This document shows positions 30,584 through 37,764 of a DNA stretch of 64,000 bases, piece by piece. The stretch comes from Selenomonas sp. FOBRC6 (GTDB lineage Bacteria > Bacillota > Negativicutes > Selenomonadales > Selenomonadaceae): positions 22,935 through 86,934 of the forward strand of contig NZ_ALKG01000117.1 in the NCBI RefSeq assembly GCF_000286455.1, read 5' to 3'. The position numbers and the translations under genes were made by a program. Each line of letters starts with the position of its first letter. The first letter of the stretch is position 1. Under the pieces are notes generated by a model. It did not search any database. It had not been told where the DNA came from and saw only the letters and a list, made by a program, of their open reading frames with translations.

Positions 30584-32275
30584 ATGAAATTAACCAGTGA
30601 AATCTCAGCAGGACTTACTCTTGAAGGCGATAATGAGCTTGATATCTTAATGAAGTTGCGTTCCCTTGATATATTTACCTTTAGAAACTTTGCTTCATCA
30701 ACCAAAATCGAGATAAATGATCTATTGACCTTAATTGTAGGGCAAAATGCGACTTCAAAATCTACCTTACTTGGAATGATCTGCCAGCCTTTTGAATTTG
30801 AAGCAAAATATAAGGTTTATACAAACATATATGATGATATTGATAAAGCAAAGACAAAAACGATATTAGGGAAAACCTTTCAATCAAAGTTTTCTGATGT
30901 TTTTCGCATGTCATTAACTTACGATGATCCACGTAAGAAGAAGTATTCATATGCAATAAATTTAGAAGTAGGTAATCACCCTATTACGTTACCTGTAGTT
31001 TCTGAAGCCAGATCTGATCAAAAACATATAAATATTCGGTTTGTTGCTGGCAAAAATACTAGAGCAAAGGGGCAAGGAAACTATCCTCATCCTGTAATTT
31101 ATCTTGGGTTAAATCGACTATATCCATTGGCAAATAGTGAAAACATCACTTCCAACAATAGTTTTCAGCTGTCAGATGAGGAGCGTTCCTTTTATTCTGA
31201 ATGGCAAAAGAAAATATGTGTTGTACAGGATGAGATAACTCCTGAATTTATTTCGACAGATATTAAGGCTTTTCTTGCCTGCAAAACTTCTGTATATGAT
31301 GCTGAAACAAACTCAGCCGGACAAGACAATCTTGGACAAATAATCAGTGCAGTTATTTCATTTATGCGTCTCAAGAAAAAACTGAAAGAACGTTACCGAG
31401 GAGGAATATTACTGATAGATGAAGTAGATGCCACATTACATCTATTAGCGCAAGAGAAACTGATAGAATTTCTTCTCTATGCGGCTGAAGAGTTTTCTAT
31501 ACAAGTTGTATGCACAACCCATTCATTACATATGATTCAATTGTGCTCTCGTCAATATAAAAAGAAATCATCTATCATTTCTTTATTCCGTAGAAATAAT
31601 ACAATACATGCAGAAAGCCATGTTGACTATGAAGATATTTATGCAGAAATTAATGCTGCTCCCCTTCCCAAGAGAGCTTCTGTAAAAATTACCACCTTAT
31701 TTGAAGACTCAGTTGCTGCTACTTTTTTTAGATACATTACGCATAATGCATATTCATCGGTAATAGACATCCACAACAGCGAAAAGAAAAATAATAAAAC
31801 TTCTCTTTCGGCAGGAACACTCCTATGCATATCTAGTAGAGATATTCCTATTTTTAAGAAAATACTATATGTTATCGATGGAGATAAGGCTAATGAAATC
31901 ACGGGAAAACACCAAAATATTCTTGCTCTCCCACTGCCAAAGGCATTAGAAAGAGTAATGTACGAATTTTTGCGTAAAATGCGTGATGATGATTCTTTTT
32001 GGTCGCAGGGAATTGGAAAATACAATCATCAGCAATGCTTTAGAAATTATCAAGATGAAACCAATGATGATAAATTTTTCAAAGCATGGTTTAACGAGCA
32101 AAAACCAAATTGGGGTAAGGGAAATATCCGACTATATAAACGCTGGGTTCAATGTAATAAAGAGTCTGTCATAGAATTTAATAATAAGTTTTTTTCATTG
32201 TATAATCAGGTTTCACCAGAAAAATGCAATCGATCTGTGCTAGAAAAAATTTTAACATGGATAAATGACTTGTAA
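30584..32275 (+). CDS. OLD-like AAA/ABC-type ATPase with TOPRIM-like C-terminus (defence candidate)
   Basis: 563 residues from the ATG at 30584 (10 nt from AAAGGG; an ATG at 30575 abuts the SD). N-terminal RecF/OLD-like ATPase: LRSLDIFTFRNFA, Walker A GQNATSKST (53-61, Thr-Ser in place of the usual G-x-G), signature-like SAGQDNLGQ (244-252), Walker B LLIDEVD (275-281) and H312 in TTH. The C-terminal third has E374 in LFEDS and VIDGDK (D432, D434), the spacing of a TOPRIM nuclease. The gene is markedly AT-rich compared with its neighbours. It sits between the lysogeny switch and the integrase, a usual place for phage-borne defence genes. Not matched by me to a named system. Confidence 0.75.
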   Translation: MKLTSEISAGLTLEGDNELDILMKLRSLDIFTFRNFASSTKIEINDLLTLIVGQNATSKSTLLGMICQPFEFEAKYKVYTNIYDDIDKAKTKTILGKTFQSKFSDVFRMSLTYDDPRKKKYSYAINLEVGNHPITLPVVSEARSDQKHINIRFVAGKNTRAKGQGNYPHPVIYLGLNRLYPLANSENITSNNSFQLSDEERSFYSEWQKKICVVQDEITPEFISTDIKAFLACKTSVYDAETNSAGQDNLGQIISAVISFMRLKKKLKERYRGGILLIDEVDATLHLLAQEKLIEFLLYAAEEFSIQVVCTTHSLHMIQLCSRQYKKKSSIISLFRRNNTIHAESHVDYEDIYAEINAAPLPKRASVKITTLFEDSVAATFFRYITHNAYSSVIDIHNSEKKNNKTSLSAGTLLCISSRDIPIFKKILYVIDGDKANEITGKHQNILALPLPKALERVMYEFLRKMRDDDSFWSQGIGKYNHQQCFRNYQDETNDDKFFKAWFNEQKPNWGKGNIRLYKRWVQCNKESVIEFNNKFFSLYNQVSPEKCNRSVLEKILTWINDL

Positions 32276-32329
32276 TTTGATGTCCAATACTTAAATTTTC
32301 TGCTATGATGGAGGAAAGGAGGTCTTATT

Positions 32330-33217
32330 ATGCCGCATACATACACGCCTTTGCGATATCCAGGCGGGAAAACTCAGTTGTCCAAATTTGTCCAGCACAC
32401 CATCGAGATCAACCATATGGTATCCCCTATTTATTGCGAGCCATTTTGCGGTGGTGCAGGCGTTGCTGTTGATCTTCTTCTGGGACGTAAGGTTGACTCC
32501 ATTATTCTCAATGACTTTGATATATGCATTTATTCTGTCTGGAATGCCATTCTCAATGACACAGATCATCTATTACAGAGAATCCATGACACCCCCATCA
32601 ATATGGACGTGTGGCATGCGCAGCGCCGCATTTATGAAGAACTTAAAGTTGCGGACGAGTACAGTATTGAACTTGCCTTTGCGACGTTCTTTTTAAACCG
32701 CACAAATATGTCTGGCATTATCACGGGCGGCCCAATCGGTGGTCTCATGCAAAAAGGAACCTATAAACTTGATTGCCGCTATAACAAAGAATCTTTGAAA
32801 AAAAAGATTCTAGATATTGCTGCAGCACACGAGCACATACAACTTTATCACATGGATGCTGCAGATTTGATTCGCACCATATTGGTGCATCAAGACCCAG
32901 AACGGCTATTTGTATTCTTTGATCCGCCATATTATCAACAAGGGAAAAACCTGTACAAGAACGCATTTAACCATGACGGGCACGTTGCTTTATCTGATGC
33001 TATTCGCGAGATGAATGCATTCAAATGGATTCTTACCTATGATAACCACCAACGAATTCAAGAGATTTATCAAGATATGTTCCCTATGTGGTATAGTCTC
33101 CGATATGTGGCCAATAAAAAAAGGCATGAGCAAGAGTTATTCCTACACGGGCCTGAAATCACTGTTGAATCTTATGACAAAGTTTCTTTTGATCAGAATA
33201 TCCCTCTGGCTGTATAG
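32330..33217 (+). CDS. DNA adenine methylase (Dam / D12 class)
   Basis: 295 residues, ATG behind AAAGGAGGT. D12-class N6-adenine methyltransferase: motif X RYPGGK (9-14), motif I EPFCGGAGVAV (37-47) and motif IV DPPYY (198-202), with SAM-binding and catalytic residues intact. Starts 55 nt after the ATPase gene; TGCTATGAT at 32301-32309 may be its own extended -10. There is no recognisable restriction enzyme of usual type beside it. It could mark self DNA for the ATPase/nuclease encoded upstream, or protect the phage. The recognition sequence cannot be read from the gene. Confidence 0.9.
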   Translation: MPHTYTPLRYPGGKTQLSKFVQHTIEINHMVSPIYCEPFCGGAGVAVDLLLGRKVDSIILNDFDICIYSVWNAILNDTDHLLQRIHDTPINMDVWHAQRRIYEELKVADEYSIELAFATFFLNRTNMSGIITGGPIGGLMQKGTYKLDCRYNKESLKKKILDIAAAHEHIQLYHMDAADLIRTILVHQDPERLFVFFDPPYYQQGKNLYKNAFNHDGHVALSDAIREMNAFKWILTYDNHQRIQEIYQDMFPMWYSLRYVANKKRHEQELFLHGPEITVESYDKVSFDQNIPLAV

Positions 33218-33249
33218 GCTTACATCAGATGGCAGAAAGGAGTCGCACG

Positions 33250-33921
33250 ATGACATACTCACCCGAATATCTCAGTGATCTCATGGTGCGGATGGCGCAT
33301 CACTCCACCGCGATCGAGGGCAACACGCTGACGCAGGGCGAGACAAAGAGCGTTCTCGTTGACGACTATATCCCGCGTGCGATGGATATGCGCGAGCTGA
33401 ACGAGGTGCTGAACTATAAGACGTTCATGACGTTTCTTGTCGAGCAGTCGACATCTGGCACACCGATCTCCCTCTCTCTGATCCGCGAGGTGCACGCAAT
33501 CCTCTGCAGGGATGCAATCGAAAGTGTTCCTGGGCAGTTCAAGCAGCGCCCGAATATGATCATTGGCGCAGACTTCACCCCTACGCCGCCCTACCTCGTT
33601 CCGTCGGCACTGACGGACTGGATCGACAACCTCGCTGCGCAGATGGATGCCGCTGCATCCGATTCGGATAAGGTATTTGCCATCTGCCGCCAGCACATCG
33701 CATTCGAGCATATTCATCCGTTCCCGGATGGCAACGGACGCGTCGGCCGTGCGCTGATGGTGTACAGCTGTTTCCTCTTCGACATGACACCGATCGTGAT
33801 TCCCGTGGAGCAGCGCAAGGAGTACATCAACTATCTCAATACAGAGGATTTGCAGGGATTCGCAACATTCGCCGAGGAACTGCAGGCGGAGGAACGCAGA
33901 CGTATTGAAGCATTTTCGTAA
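33250..33921 (+). CDS. Fic-domain protein (AMPylase) with N-terminal inhibitory motif
   Basis: 223 residues from the ATG at 33250, 7 nt behind GAAAGGAG. Complete Fic motif HPFPDGNGRVGR (156-167) and an N-terminal inhibitory motif STAIEG (19-24; S/T-x-x-x-E-G/N). This is a self-inhibited class II Fic enzyme that transfers AMP or a similar group to target proteins when the inhibitory helix is released. No separate antitoxin gene is needed. Encoded 32 nt after the methylase and back at normal GC. Role may be toxin-like defence or regulation; the target is unknown. Confidence 0.9.
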   Translation: MTYSPEYLSDLMVRMAHHSTAIEGNTLTQGETKSVLVDDYIPRAMDMRELNEVLNYKTFMTFLVEQSTSGTPISLSLIREVHAILCRDAIESVPGQFKQRPNMIIGADFTPTPPYLVPSALTDWIDNLAAQMDAAASDSDKVFAICRQHIAFEHIHPFPDGNGRVGRALMVYSCFLFDMTPIVIPVEQRKEYINYLNTEDLQGFATFAEELQAEERRRIEAFS

Positions 33922-33930
33922 AATAAAAGA

Positions 33931-33956
33931 CCGCCCGGAGCACCACCTCCGGACGG
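33931..33956 (-). terminator. GC-rich hairpin with T-run on the minus strand
   Basis: CCGCCCGGAG-caccac-CTCCGGACGG, 10-bp stem with one mismatch; the T-run (TCTTTTATTT) follows on the minus strand. It follows the Fic stop on the plus strand. A close copy lies at 35597-35624 behind the PemK-like gene. Confidence 0.5.
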
Positions 33957-33970
33957 CAAAGAATAAATGT

Positions 33971-34017
33971 GAGGCTAATCACATCTACACCATGTTCTAT
34001 TATATGGGATTAGCCTC
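33971..34017. repeat. 10-bp inverted repeat in the integrase leader
   Basis: GAGGCTAATC (33971-33980) and GATTAGCCTC (34008-34017) pair perfectly with a 27-nt loop and end 24 nt before the integrase start. Possible regulator-binding site or leader hairpin for int expression. Confidence 0.45.
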
Positions 34018-34041
34018 CAATTTTCAAGGGAGGCTTTTATT

Positions 34042-35313
34042 ATGTCGAAAAAATCGAATAACCCACTCGATCACGTCCGCGTAAAACAGCGCGGGTCCTC
34101 ATGGGCGTACTACTTTGAGAAGGCAAAAGTTGACGGCAAACGCCGCCGAGGCGAAGGCGGCGGATATGCCACAGAGCAGGATGCACGAATGGCTGGAGTT
34201 GAGGCATATAATGCTTACATCGGCGGCGGTGCAAAGAAGAACGATGCCAGCATCAGTTTTGCCGACTATCTCGATATTTGGTACGAACGCACGCGATTGT
34301 ATGCACGAAATAACACGTTGGAACTACGAGAGAAGAACATTCGCCTGCATATAAAACCCGCGCTCGGCGAATATCGTTTATCCTCCCTCTCCCCCGCCAT
34401 CATTGATCGGTTCGTCCAGCAGAAGCGCAAGGACGGCTATGCCTATGAGACCGTCGCGCGGATCCTCAGCAACATCTCCACGGCACTCGACTATGCAATC
34501 TATCCGATGGAACTGCTGCGGGAAAATCCTGCACGCCTCATCAAGGTGCCGGGCAAGGAGTTTGCTCCGCTCAGCCGTCGGCAGCCGCGACGGCGCATCG
34601 AGGATAGCGAGCTTGCGTTGATCTTCCAGCGGCATCCGTTCGGCTCGACGTTCCACATGCCGCTTGTGATCGGGCTCTACTTTGGCACACGCATCGGCGA
34701 GGCGCTCTGCCTTTCATGGGACAACTGTGATATGCGGCGCATGACGATTGCGGTCACACAGCAAATACAGCGTCTTGCCATGCGCGGAAAGATTGGCCTG
34801 CATTACGTCTGCGATCTCAAGACCGACAGCAGTCATCGGATTCTCTCATTCGATGCACAGGTCATCCTCCCCCTCCTGCAGCGCTGGAAGCGCCAGCAGG
34901 CGAAGAACGAGCTCTACTACGGAGAGGATTACTTTTATAACTACATTGTCCCGGCAAAAGACTATCAAGGACGGGACATCAAAAAGATTGTGTCCTTGGA
35001 GAAGGGCTATCCTGCTCCGGGGCCGCGCATTGATATTATCTGCACGCAGCCGAACGGGAAGTACATCAAGCCGACGACCTTGGGGTATCAGTGCAAGCGG
35101 ATCCGCGAGCTCGGTGTCCGAGACTTCGACTTTCACTGCATGCGGCACACGAATCTCACTATGCTCGGCGAGTCGCAGGCCGCTCCGAATGACATCATGG
35201 CGCGCGCAGGGCATTCGGACTATGATACAACGCTCCGCTACATCGAGAACCGCCCGGAGATGCAGGCCGTCCCCGTGCAGATCATCTCGGGCAAAGTGAA
35301 GAACGTACTGTAA
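34042..35313 (+). CDS. int: Tyrosine integrase of the prophage
   Basis: 423 residues, ATG behind GGGAGG. N-terminal AP2-like arm-binding domain (SSWAYYFEKAKVDGKRRRGEGG), core-binding SAM-like domain (~70-165) and catalytic domain with R217 (GTRIGE), K260, H365 and R368 (HCMRHT), H391 (GHS) and nucleophile Y400. It integrates the phage at rbgA; its gene points at the att repeat 128 nt downstream, with arm sites between. A decayed copy of its 3' end lies at 36236-36345. Length and catalytic set are complete. Confidence 0.95.
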   Translation: MSKKSNNPLDHVRVKQRGSSWAYYFEKAKVDGKRRRGEGGGYATEQDARMAGVEAYNAYIGGGAKKNDASISFADYLDIWYERTRLYARNNTLELREKNIRLHIKPALGEYRLSSLSPAIIDRFVQQKRKDGYAYETVARILSNISTALDYAIYPMELLRENPARLIKVPGKEFAPLSRRQPRRRIEDSELALIFQRHPFGSTFHMPLVIGLYFGTRIGEALCLSWDNCDMRRMTIAVTQQIQRLAMRGKIGLHYVCDLKTDSSHRILSFDAQVILPLLQRWKRQQAKNELYYGEDYFYNYIVPAKDYQGRDIKKIVSLEKGYPAPGPRIDIICTQPNGKYIKPTTLGYQCKRIRELGVRDFDFHCMRHTNLTMLGESQAAPNDIMARAGHSDYDTTLRYIENRPEMQAVPVQIISGKVKNVL

Positions 35314-35320
35314 AGCACAC

Positions 35321-35385
35321 GTCTCCCGTTTGTCTCCCTCGAAAATTGGGAGACGAATGGGAGACATTTTACTAAAACGGGAGAC
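35321..35385. repeat. Integrase arm-type repeats, right arm
   Basis: Two inverted copies of the AAYGGGAGAC-type decamer (35321-35330 and, 9 nt long, 35332-35340), then three direct copies at 35345, 35356 and 35376. The 11- and 20-nt spacing of the direct copies equals that of the left arm (910, 921, 941). Confidence 0.65.
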
Positions 35386-35432
35386 AAGAAAAACCTTGCG
35401 ACCATGAAATACAAGGGTTTACTTCCCTATTT

Positions 35433-35495
35433 TTAGATTCGCCCCGGGTACCATTGCAGGCTCGGGATGTCGATTACGTTGTCATTATCAATCAT
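35433..35495 (-). pseudogene. Displaced 5' fragment of rbgA
   Basis: 20 codons, M-I-D-N-D-N-V-I-D-I-P-S-L-Q-W-Y-P-G, then R-I-stop. It matches the first 18 codons of rbgA at 786 except for Asn/Ser at position 12, and then runs into phage sequence. It is what remains of the host 5' end after the phage displaced it. The host promoter on its right still reads into it. Confidence 0.85.
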
Positions 35496-35594
35496 TATAT
35501 ATTCCTCTCAGACGTTGATTTTACTGGCGTTCATCATCATGCGAATATATGGTGCAAGAAAATCATAATTCATCATTATCCATACTATACCATA
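35441..35594. repeat. Prophage attachment repeat, integrase end (attL-like)
   Basis: Partner of 732-889, with three identical blocks (31, 26 and 38 nt). The sequence to its right is host-side. It contains the displaced rbgA start and its former extended -10 promoter. Confidence 0.9.
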
Positions 35595-35596
35595 AA

Positions 35597-35624
35597 ACCG
35601 CCCGGAGCATCACCTCCGGACGGT
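35597..35624 (-). terminator. Terminator of the PemK-like operon
   Basis: On the minus strand ACCGTCCGGAG-gtgatg-CTCCGGGCGGT followed by TTTTATGG; it begins 16 nt past the toxin stop. Nearly the same hairpin occurs at 33931-33956. Confidence 0.65.
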
Positions 35625-35639
35625 CAAAACGAAATTTTT

Positions 35640-36029
35640 CTATTCGATTCCATGACGCTCCATATACCGCATGAGCAGATCAGTTACGTTGTCCCAATCA
35701 TCATCGGATACCTTCCCGAGTTTCTTCAGAAAGTCATATACGGGAATGACGATCGTTTTGCTGATCCGCGCTGTCGAAATATGCTCCAAGGGAATTTCTG
35801 CCCAGTCAAACATCTCGATGTCATATTCGTCTCGCGGCACTGTCGAAGTGAACGGAACTGACATTACGACGGCTCTATCGCCATCAACATCAATAACCAG
35901 AACAGGGCGATACTTTCCCTCATTGGGGTGATCCTCATACCGAACCCAAGCAGACCATACTTCGCGCTCTTTAATTCGCCGTTGCAACGTACCGAGCCTC
36001 CTGATGATCGCTCTTGTGCTGATCGGCAT
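35640..36029 (-). CDS. PemK/MazF-like toxin
   Basis: 129 residues from the ATG at 36029. The first 22 residues are basic helix; the rest is a MazF-type barrel: VWSAWVRYEDHPNEGKYRPVLVIDVDGDRAVVMSVPFTSTVPRDEYDIEMFDWAEI and STARISKTIVIPVYDFLKKLGKV. Members are usually mRNA interferases held by an antitoxin. The R/K-Y-R-P-V-L-V motif and a downstream T/S-I-x-K pattern fit. It overlaps the upstream small gene by 59 nt. It lies between att and the decayed integrase copy, so it probably came with an older element. Confidence 0.75.
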   Translation of the reverse strand: MPISTRAIIRRLGTLQRRIKEREVWSAWVRYEDHPNEGKYRPVLVIDVDGDRAVVMSVPFTSTVPRDEYDIEMFDWAEIPLEHISTARISKTIVIPVYDFLKKLGKVSDDDWDNVTDLLMRYMERHGIE

Positions 36030-36165
36030 CCCACACCGTATCATTCATCCAAGGATCATCCTTTGGGAAGATACAATGCCCTTGCGCATCATGCTTGCAG
36101 TTGTCATACGCCACTGCATACATTTCACGGCGATGCTTCTCCATGAATTTCTGAAAGTCTCGCAT
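35971..36165 (-). CDS. Small protein paired with the PemK-like toxin (antitoxin candidate)
   Basis: 64 residues from the ATG at 36165, 8 nt behind AGGAGG. The N-terminus is basic/helical (MRDFQKFMEKHRREMYAVAYDNC), then a Cys/His segment (CKHDAQGHCIFPKDDPWMND) and an acidic polar tail. It does not look like the usual MazE or RHH antitoxin. Its 3' end overlaps the toxin by 59 nt, and the extended -10 at 36192 would serve both. Function as antitoxin is inferred from the arrangement only. Confidence 0.55.
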   Translation of the reverse strand: MRDFQKFMEKHRREMYAVAYDNCKHDAQGHCIFPKDDPWMNDTVWDADQHKSDHQEARYVATAN

Positions 36166-36191
36166 TGCGTCCACCTCCTATGTTTATCCAT

Positions 36192-36200
36192 ATTATATCA
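36192..36200 (-). promoter_or_regulatory. Extended -10 promoter of the toxin pair
   Basis: On the minus strand TGATATAAT (TGn plus consensus -10), about 27 nt before the ATG of the small gene. The -35 region is poor. Confidence 0.5.
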
Positions 36201-36235
36201 GATTTATACAGATAATGATAGATGGTTAGTGATTA

Positions 36236-36345
36236 AGATAAAAACCGTCCGGGGATACAGGCTGTTCCTTTGTAGATTATCTCTCCGGCAAGGTGAAGAA
36301 TGTACTGTAAAATACTTGTCTTCCACGTGTTTCCATCGAAAATCA
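36236..36345 (+). pseudogene. Decayed 3' end of a related integrase
   Basis: Aligns with the integrase end and its downstream sequence (about 35244-35347). Translated in pieces it reads K-N-R-P-G-I-Q-A-V-P-L-stop-I-I-S, then after a 2-nt insertion S-G-K-V-K-N-V-L-stop, against E-N-R-P-E-M-Q-A-V-P-V-Q-I-I-S-G-K-V-K-N-V-L. The homology goes on past the stop codon into the arm-site region. A remnant of an earlier phage or element of the same integrase type at the same locus. Confidence 0.75.
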
Positions 36346-36363
36346 TTTTCTCACGATGTCCAT

Positions 36364-37764
36364 TCAAATGGATTTTCGCATAAGAAGCGCCACATTTTCA
36401 ACATGCGAAGTCTGCGGAAATAAATCTACGGGCTGGACTTCCTGCGTGATATAGCCGAGGTCTTTTAATATGGCGAGGTCACGCGCGAGTGTGGCGGGAT
36501 TGCATGAGACGTAGACGATGCGCTGCGGTTTCATGTTGGCGAAGGTGCGGAGGACGATTTCGGTGCAGCCGGCACGCGGCGGATCGACGACAACGACATC
36601 GGGACGGATACCCTGCTTGTAGAGTGCCGGCATAACGGCAGTGGCATCGCCCACAATGAATTCGGCGTTCTTCACGTGATTGTCGCGTGCATTTTTCCGT
36701 GCATCGAGGATGGCGGGCTGCACGATCTCGATGCCGTAGACCTTGCGCGCCTTCTGTGCAAGGAAGAGGGTGATCGTGCCCGTTCCACAGTAGGCGTCGA
36801 TGACGGTCTCTGTGCCGTGCAGATCGGCATAGGTGAGTGCCTGCTCGTAGAGACGCTCCGCCTGCCTCGTATTGACCTGAAAAAAGGAGCGCGGGGAGAT
36901 GTGAAAGTTCAGCCGTCCCAAGGTATCCAAAATGGTTGGTCTGCCCCACAGCAACTCGGTATCACGCCCCATAATGACGTTGTTCCGATAGGTCTGGATG
37001 TTCTGATGCACGCTGACGAGATGCGGCAGCCGTTCGCGCAGCAGACGGACAAAATCTTTGGCACGCGGCAGCTGCTTGGTCGCTGTGACAATGACTGCCA
37101 TCAGCTCGCCCCTGCGTCCGACGCGTCCGACGATGTGGCGCAGGATACCCTTGTGCGTGTCCTCGTTGTAGACGGGGATGTGCAGTTTTTCGGCAACCTC
37201 GTGCACGGTGTTTGCGAGTTCGTTGTTCGCACTGCGCTGGATGTGGCAGTTCTCCGTGTTGATGATACGATGGCTGCCCTGCGCGAAGCAGCCGACGACG
37301 AGCCGCCCCTTATGCAGGCCGATGGGAAACTGCATCTTGTTCCGATAGTTCCATGTGTCGTCTGCGCGCAGAGTTTCGTTCACGAGAATCTGCGGCAGTT
37401 TGCCGATATGCGTCAACGCGTCCACTACCTGCGCGCGCTTGGCGTGCAGCTGCTCCTCATAGGAAAGGTGCTGAAGCTGACAGCCGCCGCATTCGTCGTA
37501 GATTTCACAGAGCGGTGTGACGCGTGCAGGGCTCTCTTGCAGGATTTTCTGGATGCGTCCACGTGCATAGGTCTTTTTAACCTCTTCGATTACAGTAAGA
37601 ACGCGTTCATTCGGCAATGCCTGCGGGATAAATACGGTGAAGTTTTCGTATCGTCCGACGCCCTCACCACTCGTTCCCAATCGCTCAATGCGGATTTCAT
37701 AGACCTGCCCCCTGCGGACGGGAATCATCTCTGCGGGTCGCTTCGTCTTCTCTTTCGCTTTCAT
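36364..37764 (-). CDS. rlmD: 23S rRNA (uracil-C5)-methyltransferase, RlmD/RumA type
   Basis: 466 residues. N-terminal TRAM domain (~15-72), four-Cys Fe-S site beginning C86, C92, C95 (CEIYDECGGCQ) with C near TENCHIQ, and the SAM fold with DAYCGTGTITL. The conserved DPPRAGC segment and the nucleophile Cys in YVSCNPATLARD are near the end. It methylates a uridine in 23S rRNA; RlmD or RlmCD-type specificity cannot be decided from sequence. Overlaps the phosphatase gene by 4 nt, so they are an operon. First conserved host gene right of the mobile locus. Confidence 0.92.
   Translation of the reverse strand: MKAKEKTKRPAEMIPVRRGQVYEIRIERLGTSGEGVGRYENFTVFIPQALPNERVLTVIEEVKKTYARGRIQKILQESPARVTPLCEIYDECGGCQLQHLSYEEQLHAKRAQVVDALTHIGKLPQILVNETLRADDTWNYRNKMQFPIGLHKGRLVVGCFAQGSHRIINTENCHIQRSANNELANTVHEVAEKLHIPVYNEDTHKGILRHIVGRVGRRGELMAVIVTATKQLPRAKDFVRLLRERLPHLVSVHQNIQTYRNNVIMGRDTELLWGRPTILDTLGRLNFHISPRSFFQVNTRQAERLYEQALTYADLHGTETVIDAYCGTGTITLFLAQKARKVYGIEIVQPAILDARKNARDNHVKNAEFIVGDATAVMPALYKQGIRPDVVVVDPPRAGCTEIVLRTFANMKPQRIVYVSCNPATLARDLAILKDLGYITQEVQPVDLFPQTSHVENVALLMRKSI

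Larger units (their letters stand above)
732..35594. mobile_element. HK97-type siphophage prophage, about 34.7 kb
   Basis: Delimited by the att repeats in rbgA. It contains complete modules for integration, lysogeny, replication/recombination, packaging, head, neck, tail and lysis, with no broken structural gene seen, so it may be inducible. Early and late genes read leftward; the repressor, ImmA, the accessory cassette and the integrase read rightward. The accessory cassette 30.6-33.9 kb differs from the rest by AT content and content type. Confidence 0.92.
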
